Assembly: GCA_002118135.1 (NCBI GenBank) | Contig: BDIU01000286.1 | Span: forward strand, 307,015 to 371,014 | Length of the DNA: 64,000 nt | DNA from: Trebouxia sp. TZW2008 | Lineage: Eukaryota; Chlorophyta; Trebouxiophyceae; Trebouxiales; Trebouxiaceae | Direction of reading: 5' to 3' | Shown here: positions 42,117-53,536 of the stretch, piece by piece | How positions within the stretch are numbered: position 1 is the stretch's first letter | How the letters are laid out: each line of letters opens with the position of its first letter | Position numbers and translations under genes: made by a program | Notes under the pieces: model-generated | Told to the model about the DNA's origin: nothing | Database searches by the model: none | What the model saw: the letters and a program-made list of their open reading frames with translations, nothing else

Positions 42117-43101
42117 GCTGACTTGCCAGCCTTGGAGGCCAGGATGATGCCAACTGCACAAGACAACAAAGTCAGGTTCTATTCCTGAATGAAAATAATG
42201 AAGATGATGCAGGCAAAACAGCTCCATGATGGCCTCACCAATCAGACCATATAGCGCCAAAGCTTCAGCAAAAATCAGAATCAGGATCATTCCCACAAAC
42301 AGCTTAGGTTGCTGTGCATTTGCCCTGCAGACGGCGTGATGTCAGTAAGACTCTGCACAGATCCCCCACAATTGACGCAAAAACACCATAGAGTATATAT
42401 GGGAAAATGAGCCAGACCTGACACCAGCATCTCCAACAATACCAATGGCCATGCCAGCAGCTAGACCAGCTAGACCACAAGACAGACCAGCCGCAAGGTG
42501 AGCGTATCCATCAAAAAGATAGTATGCCTGAGTATCAGACTGGTTGACTGCACACAGCAAGCATGCAAGGTTAGCTTCTGCATAAGGCAAACGTCCTCAT
42601 AGCAAAGCATGAGTGCCTGGAAAATAACTATAGTTCTTTTGCACAGCTGCTTACTTCCTGTACTGATGATAACAGCAATGATCAGCCCATAGATACCCAA
42701 CACTCCAGCCATGACCACTGGCACAATAGACTTCATCACCAACTCTGGTCTCATCACACCCATAGAGGCAATGCCTACTCCGGACTTGGCTGTCCCATAA
42801 GCGGCTCCAAAGCCTGAAGATTACGATATTTCCTGTTTGCTGATAATTCGGCCGGTCTTGTACGCAGTAAAGGGTTCGACAACGTAAGAGATCGAAGCCA
42901 GCGTGCAAGACACCTCAAGTGCTGAAAGCTCAGCGAGCAGAAAATTAATCAACAAACACCTGGTGCATTGCACAAAGAGATGTGTCGTCAGGACTTACAC
43001 GCAAACACTAGGGCTGCAGCAGCTCCCATAAAGCCAAAAAAGGGTCCCACTACATCGCCGGCCGCGTTGTCCGCCAACAATTGCCTGTGAATGCCTTCCA
43101 T
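42113..43101 (-). CDS. V-type H+-ATPase 16-kDa proteolipid subunit c
   Basis: Proton-conducting c-ring subunit of the V0 sector, acting in vacuole and Golgi membranes. Exons 43101-42999, 42813-42655, 42547-42418, 42324-42239 and 42153-42113 join in phase and give 172 residues, within the usual length. Four hydrophobic helices are visible, with [19 protein letters not shown], the conserved [40 protein letters not shown], and the last helix [15 protein letters not shown] whose Glu is the proton-carrying residue. The sequence is nearly identical to plant and algal subunit c. Its TAA (minus strand, 42115-42113) shares the TTAA palindrome with a possible stop of the opposite-strand candidate gene. 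Confidence 0.97.
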
Positions 43102-43516
43102 TGCGTCCGTCACACACTAGCCAATATAGACGAAGATTCAGGTGGCTGCCTTTGCCGCTAGCGTTGGGCGATCACACTCAACTGCTCTGCTTGGTTGTCC
43201 TGGCGCTGTGGCATCAAAGCCGGGCTTTTTGTTTTTTGCCACATTCAATTGATGGATTTTTTCGGCACTTGGCAAGTTGATCGATTGATAGAATATTTAA
43301 TGCAAACCAAAAAAGGAACCTTCAGTACATGGTACATCTGAGCAGGCCAGTTGTTGTGGTTGACTTTGTGGTGAGAAGGCGTTGGCTGCAACACAGAGCG
43401 CTAAGGCCTGCATCTGCTTCGGTGCAACACACGTTGTTGCATCGGAGCCTTGAGCTGATCGTCGCTGCGATCGCTTTGCCGCTCAGCGTTGTTGACTTCC
43501 TCCTATCTTTGCCAGC
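43102..43516. promoter_or_regulatory. Divergent promoter region, V-ATPase c / proline dehydrogenase
   Basis: About 400 bp between two divergent genes. It may also hold a short first exon of proline dehydrogenase, for example from the ATG at 43329, but I could not link it in phase. Confidence 0.4.
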
Positions 43517-46500
43517 TTGTGTTTCGTAAGAAGTACTGCGCGTCACTGCCACCCGCCTATCGTCTCGTCGACTGGTCTACAGTCTTTGATAGACGTTTAC
43601 GGTCTTGTCGGGCTTTTCAGCGACCCTTCAACAGCCACCTGCGGTAGGCATGTTGCTGTTGCATCGCTTGCTGCTGTGACTGCAAGCAACAGCTTGTTCA
43701 GCGGCATCTGCTATAATCGGGGGAGGTGCCCTGCGTCAACATCAGTTGTCCCTGAGCTGTAGCAGCATGTCGCAGTAGCGTTCGGTAGATACACTTGCTC
43801 TCAAACTAGTGATCCTGAGTGCAGGGGAATAAGTAGCGCAACTTTTGCTGGGCATGGCAAATGGCTGTGTCAGGCTTGCCAATGTATCCAAGCATTTGCT
43901 GATCCTCAGTCAGAACCCAGGCAGCACACGATCTGTCAGCCCTTATTGCCAGTCACTGCTTACAAAACAGGTGCTGTTCCTGCTGCCTTTTGGCTTACCA
44001 AGATGTGTTTGATGTTGAAAAGCACAGTTTTGGCAGCTGTATTGACACTTGCGCTCTGTGCATGAGCTCTCAATTTGCATCCAACGAGTTGCACCAATTT
44101 TTCTTGACAAAGCATCCCTTGTCAAATTTCTGTTCTGATCATGCCATTTGGCCAGCATTGCCTGTGAGGTATTCTATGCTGAATGTAATGCTGTGCACAC
44201 AGTTCTCAGCACAGCCACAGCCAACCCCACGGCCACTGCCCGCTGCTCAGCCACTGCCATCTAAAGATGTCAACCCCTTAGAAGAAGAGAAGAAGCAAAC
44301 AGCCCCAGATCACAGACAGCACGACGGCTTCCATGTCCCTGACTTTGGCAACTTTCAAGAGGCACACAAGCCCAAAACCAACCTTGAGCTTGTGCGGGCC
44401 TACGGAGTCTTCACTGCCTGTCAGATCCGCCCCATTGTGCAGCATGCAGACAGCTTGCTCAACTTCACCAAGAAGGTGCTGGGTGCCAACATCACATACA
44501 ACCTTGTGCGCGCCACATTCTTTGGCCACTTTTGTGCAGGTATGGTACAACACGCATTGTGCCTGTGCAGCATGCCTGTCTGTGAACTTGGAAGTTGTGA
44601 ATGATTTATAATAGCTCAAAGTAATCACTTGTTGGCCTCAACTGGAGGCCACTGCACAGCATACGTTACATGCTCTCCTAAGCATGTATCTGGTGGCATG
44701 CACGTTATTGCTTTACCGCATCTCTGCATCAAGTGCACCCTATCATCTTGATGGGCATCATATATCACTGTGCATCATTACTAGGGACAAACATTCATCA
44801 TGCTGTGCTAGACAAAGATGATTGCCCGTGCGACTGTGGTGTGTCATGTCAGGCGAGGATCAGGAGGGCATCAAGCCTAAGATCAAAATGCTTCACAACA
44901 ATGGCATTGGCGGAATCCTAGACTTTGCAGCAGAGGATGACATGGACGCTGATGAGGGTCCAGCTAGCCGGTCTGAGCCACATGGCAAGGTAGTGGCGCG
45001 TACTTTTGACTATGGTGATGAGGAGACTTGTGACGGCCACATGCGTGTATTTATGAAGTCCATTGAGGCTGCTGCTGATGCACCAGGCAGAGGCTTTGCA
45101 GCAATCAAGGTAATTTTTGAATTGATGCTGCCATGTGCATTTCACACATATCGTCGTCTTCTCACGTCATGAGACATTGTTCCCCTGTTGCTCAGCGGGA
45201 CGTCGCAGCAATCAGGGTACTTCTTCAAGTCAGGTTGACATGTTACCTCGATACACATTTTTTTGTCACGCGGGCTCAATGACAACTTTAATAGACTACA
45301 CATTTACGAGTGCACAGCTTGTGTTTGAAGGCATTGAAGTTGTGTCGACAACATTGCTCAGAAAGTTTTCAGCAGTTGGCCTGGAATGTGCAGAGTTTCT
45401 GTTTATTGCAAGATCTGCTGAAGCGTAACCAGCGCATGTGCTGCTGAACTGGTCTGATTGCACACAATGTCCACTGCAATATTGGGCTGATGCTTACAGT
45501 TCAACTTCCTTGTTGCAGATAACTGCGCTCGGCAACCCAAAATTGCTAGAGCGTGTTGCTGCTGGTCTGATGGCCATCCGCAACTTGTTCAGCCAGTTTG
45601 ACGAAGACATGAACAATGTCATCACCCGAGAAGAATTTATCAAGGTATGATAGCATGTCATCCCTGTTCATGATGCCACAGTTTGGACAGCATGTGCATT
45701 ATGTGTGCATTTGTCCATCTTTGTGACAGCACACAATTCATTTACAGCATGCAATCCCCATTTGTGTCGATTTCAGTCTACAAGACCATGCCACCGACAA
45801 GTGTGTCACATCTGTTCAATGCATTTTGAACGCTTCTCATACTCAATTCCATGCGATGTGTGATGCAGGTCTACAATGAGATGTTTACTGATGCTTCACC
45901 TGAACGTACAGAGCGCATGTTCCATTACCTTGATCCAGACAACACAGGTTATGTTGACTACTTAGGCTGGAGTCAGAGCATCAAACTTCAGGTGCTGTTT
46001 GCTCCTCTTCTGTCACAGTCAAAGATCTGCTTGCGCTTCAGTCTCAGCATGAGTCTCTGCAGACTGTCTTCATCATGTAACTTCCTTCCAGAATTTGCTC
46101 TCTGTCTGTTCTGAGCATGAGTTGCTACAGAATGTCTGTACTGCACAATAGTATTGCCCAAAGACAGAACGCTTTCTCATGCTGAGCAAGCTGCAGCATT
46201 ACTGATCAAGCTGCTGCGCACTGTATTACTCTAATGCATCAGTCCAGTCATTGCATCAGTCCAGTTCAGAACGTGTTTGTGCATGGTCAAGATTGTGCGC
46301 AAATAATGTGCATGGTCAAGATTGTGCGCAAATAATGTGCATGGTCAACATGCGCCAATCGTCTGCATGGTCAAGGTTACGCAGCCACAAGTGTAAGGAC
46401 AGTTCAACTGATAAAGACTGTCTGATTGCTATAGGATATCCCAAACATCATCAAGACGTGTCGTGCTCCCGGTCCCCTGTTTCTCAGCAGCTTGAGCGAG

Positions 46501-49169
46501 GATGAGCTCAAGCTGCTGGACAACATGATGAACAGGCTGTACAAGATTGCAGAGATTGCAGCACAAGTACGCAGCATTTCTCCAGTCTGAGAGCTCATGT
46601 TGTTGACTGCTGCTGCATCCAGTGTTTTCTGTCCACCTTTTTGTTGTATAGCGAGTCATTTGAAGGCTTGGGAAGTGGTTCAGCTTGTTAACAGGCTTGG
46701 TTGCTCAAAGACGTCGGTTGGTGACGACACGTACCTAGCAAGCCAGTTGAGCCCAACTAGTATGTGTTATGATGTATGTATGTATGTATGTGAGTCATTG
46801 CATCCTTCTAATCTCCAAGGGGTACAGTTCTCAAGTGTAGCTCTTTGCTGCAACCGTCACAACCTGGCTTGGCAATGAGGTCTGCGCACACCAGTGAGTC
46901 ACCGTACTCTTCATCTCAGTGATTGATCCTGTAAAATCCTTGCGTATTGGGTATTTCATATTGGCCCCAACGTATGGCGTATTTCACAATCTGCACTGCA
47001 CCTCAGTGTTTCATACTTTCAAATCCTGCATATTGCGTATTACGTGTTGTGTATTGAGTATTACGTATGATCATTCACGGTGCACTTAATCTCTGAATCG
47101 GCCTGCGACGCATGACGGTCTTTGCGCGGACAAAGGACAAAACAGACTAGCAACAGGCTCATTATTCTCTGCAACACAGCATTGTCCCCATGCATTTACA
47201 GTCTGACAAGAACCAGTTGCAAAAGTTGCTTCTGTCCTTGCAGCGAGGAGTACGTCTGATGGTGGATGCTGAACACAGCTACTTCCAGCCTGCCATTGAC
47301 CATGCTGCTGTAGAGCTGCAGCGCCGCTTCAACAAGGATGGCGTTGTCATACTGAACACATACCAGGCATATCTCAAGGCAAGCAGCTGACAGACTTTAC
47401 TGACTTATGCTGTTGCATTGCTTCTGCATCTGACTGACCGCCAAAGGAAAGTAGGAACTTTGGACATCTGTGCCATACAGGTATTGTTGCAAGACTTGCA
47501 TGCTGTGTATTTGTAAATGCACTGTAGTACTTCCAAACTTCATTGTATAGTTGATCCTGACAATGGGTTGGTTGGGCGCCCCATTTTGTGGCAGTACAAC
47601 AGTCCTTCTGCAGCAGAGTGGTGCATGCACTGGTCAGCCAATTTTTTGGTATTGTTGTAACATTTAGAATGGCTTGTGCAGGACTCATGGGCACGCCTGC
47701 AACTAGACGTTGAGCGTTCTCGGCGGGAAGGCTTCCACTTTGGTGCCAAGTTAGTCCGTGGCGCCTACATGTATCTGGAGCGCCAGCGTGCAAAGGAGCT
47801 CAAGTTCCCATCACCTGTCTGGGAAAGCTTGGAGGAGACTCATGCCAACTACAATAGGTCAGCTGTTGGCTGACCCTTTTTGTGTTGCATATATATCAGT
47901 GCAGTTTATCACAAGGTGGCGACCATGTGCCAACCTGTTGCCCTTCCTCTTGCAGCTAAGGTGCTCTGTGCCCAGCTGCAGCGTTACTTGTTTATGCTGG
48001 CAAAAGTTGGAGCTAGATGCTAGCTGTCTAACTTGTATCCTTTCATGCCCTCAGCAACTTATCTCATGGCTTTCTAGTTTGCTGGCATCTCTAGCGTGCC
48101 CACAGCGGTTGATTGCAAGCATATCCTGCCCAGGCAGTTGTGTCCATCTGGGTTTCTTTGAGTCAAAGTATTTGTCACCACATCTTTGTTGACATTCTGT
48201 CATTTGCAGGTGTGCTGACTTCCTAGTCAGGCTGTGTCATGATGAGGCAGCAGAGGTCATGATTGCCTCTCACAACCAGAAGAGCATTGAGAGGGCAGTG
48301 TCTCTCATGCATGAGATTGGCGTGGAGCCCAGCCAGAGTGGCATCTACTTTGGACAGCTTCTAGGCATGGCCGACCACTTGTCTTTCATCTTGGGCCGCA
48401 ACAGCTACAGGGTGAGCATTGCCTTGTTGCTCTGCACATGAAGTATCTGCACATGAAGTAAACGTTTGGTTTGGGACAGCTTCTAGGCATGGCTGACCAT
48501 TTATCCTTCATCTTGGGCCGCAATTGTTACAGGCTGAGCGTTGCCTTGTTGCTCTGCACTTGAAGTAACCATCTGGTTTTGGCCAGCTTCCAGCCATGGC
48601 TGATCGTTTGTTGTCCATCTTGGGCTGCAACAGCTGCAGGGTGAGTACTGCCTCGTTTGTCTGCACACTTTAGACAGCTATTGGGTTTTGGGCAGTTTTT
48701 ATGCACGGCTGACCAAACGTCCTTCAGTTTCAGCCGCAGCAGCTACAGGGTGAGCGCTGTCTTGTTACATGGTGCACAGTAAAGCAGTGTGAGTATCTTA
48801 GGCAAGACTGCAGCCCGCTGTGTCAGATTGCTCCTTTGCTGTCACCAAGTGTCACCTTGAGCCCTACCTTTGTACACATGCGCAGCAGAAAGTTGATGGC
48901 TTGTGTGTCTTGATTGTTGTACTTGCTTGGTGTGGCCTGTTCATGAAGTCACGATTTGCCTGTTGCAGGCATACAAGTATGTGCCTTATGGCCCAGTGGG
49001 TGATGTCCTTCCATATTTGATCAGAAGGGCACAGGAGAACAGTGATATCATGGCTGGCGTGTCACGTGAGAAGGGGATGATTGCAGCTGAGATCTGGCGC
49101 CGTATCAAAGCAGCAGTGGGTGGCGGCAAAGTCTTGCCATCATCCCCATCAGCTGTATCTGCCAATTAA
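43517..49169 (+). CDS. Proline dehydrogenase with EF-hand insert (5' end uncertain)
   Basis: FAD enzyme of the inner mitochondrial membrane that oxidises proline to pyrroline-5-carboxylate. Exons: ~43517-43643 (tentative presequence, no ATG in frame), 44210-44539, 44853-45109, 45519-45644, 45869-45991, 46435-46566, 47244-47378, 47682-47857, 48210-48411 and 48969-49169; all but the first are well supported and in phase. Family motifs: [72 protein letters not shown] and [17 protein letters not shown], which shapes the active site. Exons 4-5 insert an EF-hand pair: loop [12 protein letters not shown] is canonical; loop [12 protein letters not shown] has Gly instead of Glu at position 12. Calcium control is inferred. 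The intron after 47378 has a GC donor (AAG|GCAAGC). Confidence 0.94.
46278..46365 (+). repeat. 33-bp tandem repeat in proline dehydrogenase intron
   Basis: Two to three copies of catggtcaagattgtgcgca plus aataatgtg lie between exons 45991 and 46435. Confidence 0.9.
46985..47095 (-). repeat. Dispersed repeat A, copy 2
   Basis: Reverse complement of the ~105-bp block at 31795-31905, here between exons 6 and 7 of proline dehydrogenase. The shared core on the + strand is tgcactgcacctcagtgttt followed by atactttcaaa and a tattgcgtatt-rich tail. Confidence 0.85.
48466..48772 (+). repeat. Three donor-side echoes of proline dehydrogenase exon 9
   Basis: The exon end (cagcttctaggcatggccga … cgcaacagctacagg|gtgagc) recurs at about 48476, 48583 and 48692, spacings ~122, ~107 and ~108 bp, with growing divergence. 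Copy 1 has gctgag instead of a GT donor; copies 2 and 3 keep gtgag. The unit includes ~40 bp of intron (ttgccttgttgctctgcac). Confidence 0.94.
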
Positions 49170-50178
49170 TGCTTATCTGTTTGTGTTCGATCACATATCA
49201 AAGCCTTTGCTGCATCAAGGCCTTTGCAGGCAGCATTCTGGTGTTTCGTATGTGTGGGCATGGGAGTATACAAGGTTGCACCAGAGCAAATGATTATTGC
49301 AGGCATATGTATGCAATGAGAAGCAGCACTAATGTGCCAGCAGGGTTGACTACAGTTGTTGCTATTTCTTGCCTGTATACCGAGACTCTCCACATGTATG
49401 ATATTTGAGAGACTCGTTGGCTTTTTCACTATTATATTGGTGAAGGCTGCTGCTGTTGCTGCTTTCAACGTAGGTCGTCTGGTTGGTCCATTAGATTAGT
49501 CAGCTATATCGGAGTTTTCAGTATTCATTGCTGTGGGGCTGCTCAGTCAGGTTGACATTTATGACCGTCAAGATACATTGCTGCTTTGAGTCTCCAGCTG
49601 TATGAGGTTGGTAATTTGCAAGTCTTGCTGCTCTCTGATTGCACTGTGGTAGAAGCACCACCTCGTTCCGGCAGTGCTGCATTAGAGCTGCCGTCTGTAA
49701 CATGTAACAGTGTCAATTCTTTCCAGCGCCTATGACACAGCTAATCACTGTGCCTGCTGCTTCGAACGCTGTCAGGTCTGGGCCCCTAGGGTTGTTGTGC
49801 ATGCTCTGTTTGAGCGTTGCATGCATTATCAGTCCTTGCTACATCATTCATCATCGTGATCAATATATATATATATATCCTTGCTACGTCATTCACCATC
49901 GTGATGGTAACCGGGAACCGTTCTCGTTTGTCAGCCTGTTTCTTATTGGGAGAGGGCATGCTGTCACTATAAGAGCACATGATCAATGCCTTCGAGCTCT
50001 ATCCAAGAGGCACACCCAAAAAGAGCAGACGAAACAACAGTAAGCAGGGCAACAGCCTGGACAAAATCTGGCAGTGGTAGACATATAAGAGCCAAAACAA
50101 AGGAAGACAAACAACACACCGCTTTATAACATTGACAACAACACATACAAGTTCAACGTTGGCCATGCAAGGTCGATG
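49170..50178. other. Intergenic, convergent
   Basis: About 1 kb between the stops of proline dehydrogenase and the GT31 gene. A short (at)n run lies at about 49864-49878 between two copies of ccttgctac(a/g)tcattca(t/c)catcgtg. No gene is seen. Confidence 0.55.
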
Positions 50179-53100
50179 TTAGCTTTCAGTAGTCTGTGCT
50201 TGTTGTGCTTGACTTGCTAGCTGTTGCTGCAGAAGTGTCTCAGATGTCATTCCAGGCAACCCACCCAGCGAGAGCACCCCATTTGCACCCTGCTGAGCTT
50301 TTGGCAGCTGCTGTGGCTGCTGCTGTTGCTGCTGCTGTTGTTGGCTGTTTGGCAGCTGCTGTTGCTGACTAGTTGGCAGCTGCTGTTGCTGCTGCTGTTG
50401 CTGCTGTTGCTGCTGTGCCAACTGTTGCTGCTGCATAGCAATCAAGGCTGACTCTCCTGTCTGCGCCTTACCAGCTTGCAACTGACTGGCTGCCTGCACT
50501 TCATCACCAACCCCTTGTTGACTGTCTGTCCGTGCCTGCATGCCGGCTTGATCCACCCCAGTGGCTTGAGCCTGGCCAGCAGCTTGCCCGTCTTGTGATT
50601 TGTCTGTCTGTGCCTGCGCTCCGGCCTGTGCAATGCCAGTGGCTTGTGCCTGGTCAGCAGTCTGCCCATCCTGCCCCTCATCGACACTCTGCTGTTCAGT
50701 ACCCAGCACAATCTGCTCAGACAGTTTCTGTGCAGCAGACTTGTCATTGTGTACAGACTTATCCTCGACAGCCTCTTTGTCAAGATGCTGCCCAGCGGCA
50801 GCTGCTGCCACAGCTGCCGCTGGCAAGTCAGCTGACAGCTTGTGTGACTTGGGAGCAGGAGGCGCTTGAGTAGCAGTGTCTGTCACTGAGTCTGTGCCTG
50901 TCTCTGCTGCAGCCAAGGCAGCTAGAGCTGCTCGCTGCATCTCCTGTTCCTCTGCTTCTGCATCCATGGAGCCTGCATCACAGTTGTTTCTCCTTATCAA
51001 AACACTGTAGATGCAAAGACAATGCTGTCAGGACCCATTTTATGCAATTAGAACGCAGTGGTACCCCACGAGCAAGGACATGTTGCTCATATACGGAAAG
51101 ACCAGACATTTCTTGGTCATCAAAGCAGTTGTAATGAAGAGAATTTACTGTTACCAAACAGCAGCTTTTGATGAGCAATTTCAGCCATTCAGGTGCCAGG
51201 TACAGATGCCAAAGAGCTCTGCCAACGCAGCTCAGATAGCTGTCTGCATATGGCACCAGTGGAAGGCAAGCTTGCCATACAACTCTCATTGCCTTTTGCT
51301 GCTAGAGACCTTTGCATGATTTAGGCTGCTGACTTCGATGCTGTCATGCAACTAAGTCAACATTGATCCAGGAAATCTCCAAAACATTAGTGCTGTTGTA
51401 TGACCAAAGCATTGCAACAACAGTGCCATTTGTCACATGCAGCCAGCTATTGCAGCAAGCACATAAGTGTGTTCTAGTGAGCTCACCGTCTGCATATGCA
51501 ATTCACAGCATACAGCATTACCTGCAAGACCAACATATTGCGCAATGCTGGGAGCAACTACAGACGCATTGAGGGTCGACTTGTCACACTGACTGACTCT
51601 GTTTCCCACAAATCGCATCTTAGTGGGGCTGTCAATCTTATGCAGCACAATCCAGGGGTCATCGCTGCACAGGTCGCTCTCTATCTCATCCAGAAGCATG
51701 AACCTGCTTGGTAACATCAAAACTCTGTCAGTCAATATGCAGCATACAGGGTGGTGTGTCCAGTCCAGATTTGGAAATGCTGATGCAGAGGCTGCTTGCT
51801 AAGCTTTGCACCCTTGCATGGCTTAGGCTTGAATTGTGCTATGACCTGTTGTCCTGACTCTGCACCTTGCATAATGTTTACGCTTTAGGGTTCAGGGTAT
51901 GACCAACAGTGCAGAATGTGCAAAACTGTGCATAATCACTGCAAAACACAGTGGGTGTGAGGCCATGTCTGCAGTCTCATAGACCCATGCTTTGTCAACA
52001 ATCACCAAAGACTATGAGGATAATTTACTTGCGTGGTAGTCATGTCTCTGAAAGGGCCTAAAATGAACATAAGTTGTAATGGATGCATAGCCTGTCACAA
52101 TCCCATACCTGGTGACAACACGCTGCCCCTCTCGCCGTGCAGGCGGCTTGAAGCAACAGGGATACGCCCAAGTGTGAAAGCGGCTGTGGTCAATATGCCG
52201 CAAGTCCATGCTCATTAGCCAGAAACCCAGTGTGGCGTCCTCTATAGGCGTGAACTTGAGCTTCATCTTGAGGTTGACTGTGACCAGCATGTCGGCAACA
52301 TCCCCTGACAACACATAGCCGCCACCCATAGCATATGTGGGGTATGTGCGAAGCCCTGCCAACATCATCAAAGATGACTCAGGTGAGCGGAAGACGTTGA
52401 GAGGATGATTTGAGACAGGGAATGCAAGGAAAGGCAGCGTTGCACAGGACACGCTGTCAGACAGGCATGCATACAGTCAATGTAGCAATGACTGTACTGT
52501 ACACAGAAGCATGAAATGTATGTTTATTATCTGTTAAATGTGGCGTCAAAGCAGTAAGCTGGCGCAGATTGAAAATGTCTGATGGCAGCATGGGATTGTG
52601 TACCTGTGTGGTTGTGGAAAATGATGTTGTTCCATTTATGTCCAGGTTGCAGCAACACCTCACTTTCCTTGGCCATCTTGCCCATGTAAATCCTTTCGTT
52701 TGTGCAATCTTCTGAGGTGCAGAGAAGATGAAGTTGACTCATGAGCGGTTCCACATTGATGAAAGCATCATCGTCTGTCTTCAAGACAAACTTGACATTA
52801 TAATTTGTGACAGCATATTCCAGCACATAGTATGTTTTGTACAGAATTGACTTGTAGTTTGTTTTCTGACTGACAAAGACTATGTCTGTATGCTGCTCAA
52901 CCTCTTTGGACACCTGCGTGGAATAGCAAGGAGTGTTTTGACATGCCTGTCTAGTTTGCATTGCCAGCATTTGGTCTAAGCTGTGCATAGTTGAAAACGT
53001 GCCACTATGTTGGCAGGTCTTGCGTGCAATACCTGCGGGGTACGCTCATCCTCACTGAGGATGAACTTGGCTACAGATATCCCAGGTATCTGAGCCTTGT

Positions 53101-53536
53101 TTGCCCAAGCCTCTCTGACAGCAAGACGTCTATGCCGATATCCTCTGCCTGACAATATACCAGTGAACAGGAACAAACTTGGGAGGGGTTCTGCACTTGC
53201 GTTGAGTGCCTGTGCTGCAAGGCCTGTGTCGTTGCCTCTGTTGGTCGTCAAGCTGTCAAGCGGTATGTGCTGATCACTGCCTGCGTTGCCTGCCGCGCAA
53301 GGTGGACACGAAGCTGAACGCTGAGCACTTCTGATGGAGTAGTTTTCGTAGGCGTCGTGGGGGTCTGTGAGCCCAGATGATAGCTGTCTGACTGTACTCG
53401 GAAGCGCGCTGTGGTTCTTGAGCAACCCAAGGATCACCAGGACAAGGGCAAGCGGTGCAACAACGGTGTAAAGTGCAGTCGCGCACGTCAAGGGTCTACT
53501 CGATCGTCGGTTTCGCTGCGCGTAGTCACTGCCCAT
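50179..53536 (-). CDS. GT31 beta-1,3-galactosyltransferase with poly-Gln tail
   Basis: Golgi type II membrane glycosyltransferase. Exons 53536-53033, 52913-52604, 52355-52109, 51703-51522 and 50972-50179 join in phase, 678 residues. A cytosolic N-terminus is followed by one membrane anchor (ALYTVVAPLALVLVILGLL), a stem, then the GT31 domain: RRLAVREAWANK, YNVKFVLKTDDDAFINVEPL with the metal-binding DDD, MGGGYVLSGDVADML, and IEDATLGFWL. A conserved-looking segment ESDLCSDDPWIVLHKIDSP follows. The last exon adds ~264 residues of low-complexity sequence rich in Ala, Gln, Asp and Thr, with Gln runs near the end. It probably builds beta-1,3-galactose linkages on glycoproteins or arabinogalactan-type glycans (family knowledge). 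The tail is unusual for GT31 and would lie in the Golgi lumen after the catalytic domain. Confidence 0.93.

Noticed and set aside
43329..43529. 66-codon + open frame as first exon of proline dehydrogenase
   Set aside because: It has an ATG and a GTAAGA at its end, but the phase does not match the next supported exon; left open rather than annotated.
44920..45145. Minus-strand open frames inside proline dehydrogenase exons
   Set aside because: They are shadows of strongly conserved + strand exons.
50224..50873. Leu-rich + strand open frames (membrane-like)
   Set aside because: They are antisense translations of the CAG-rich poly-Gln exon of the GT31 gene.
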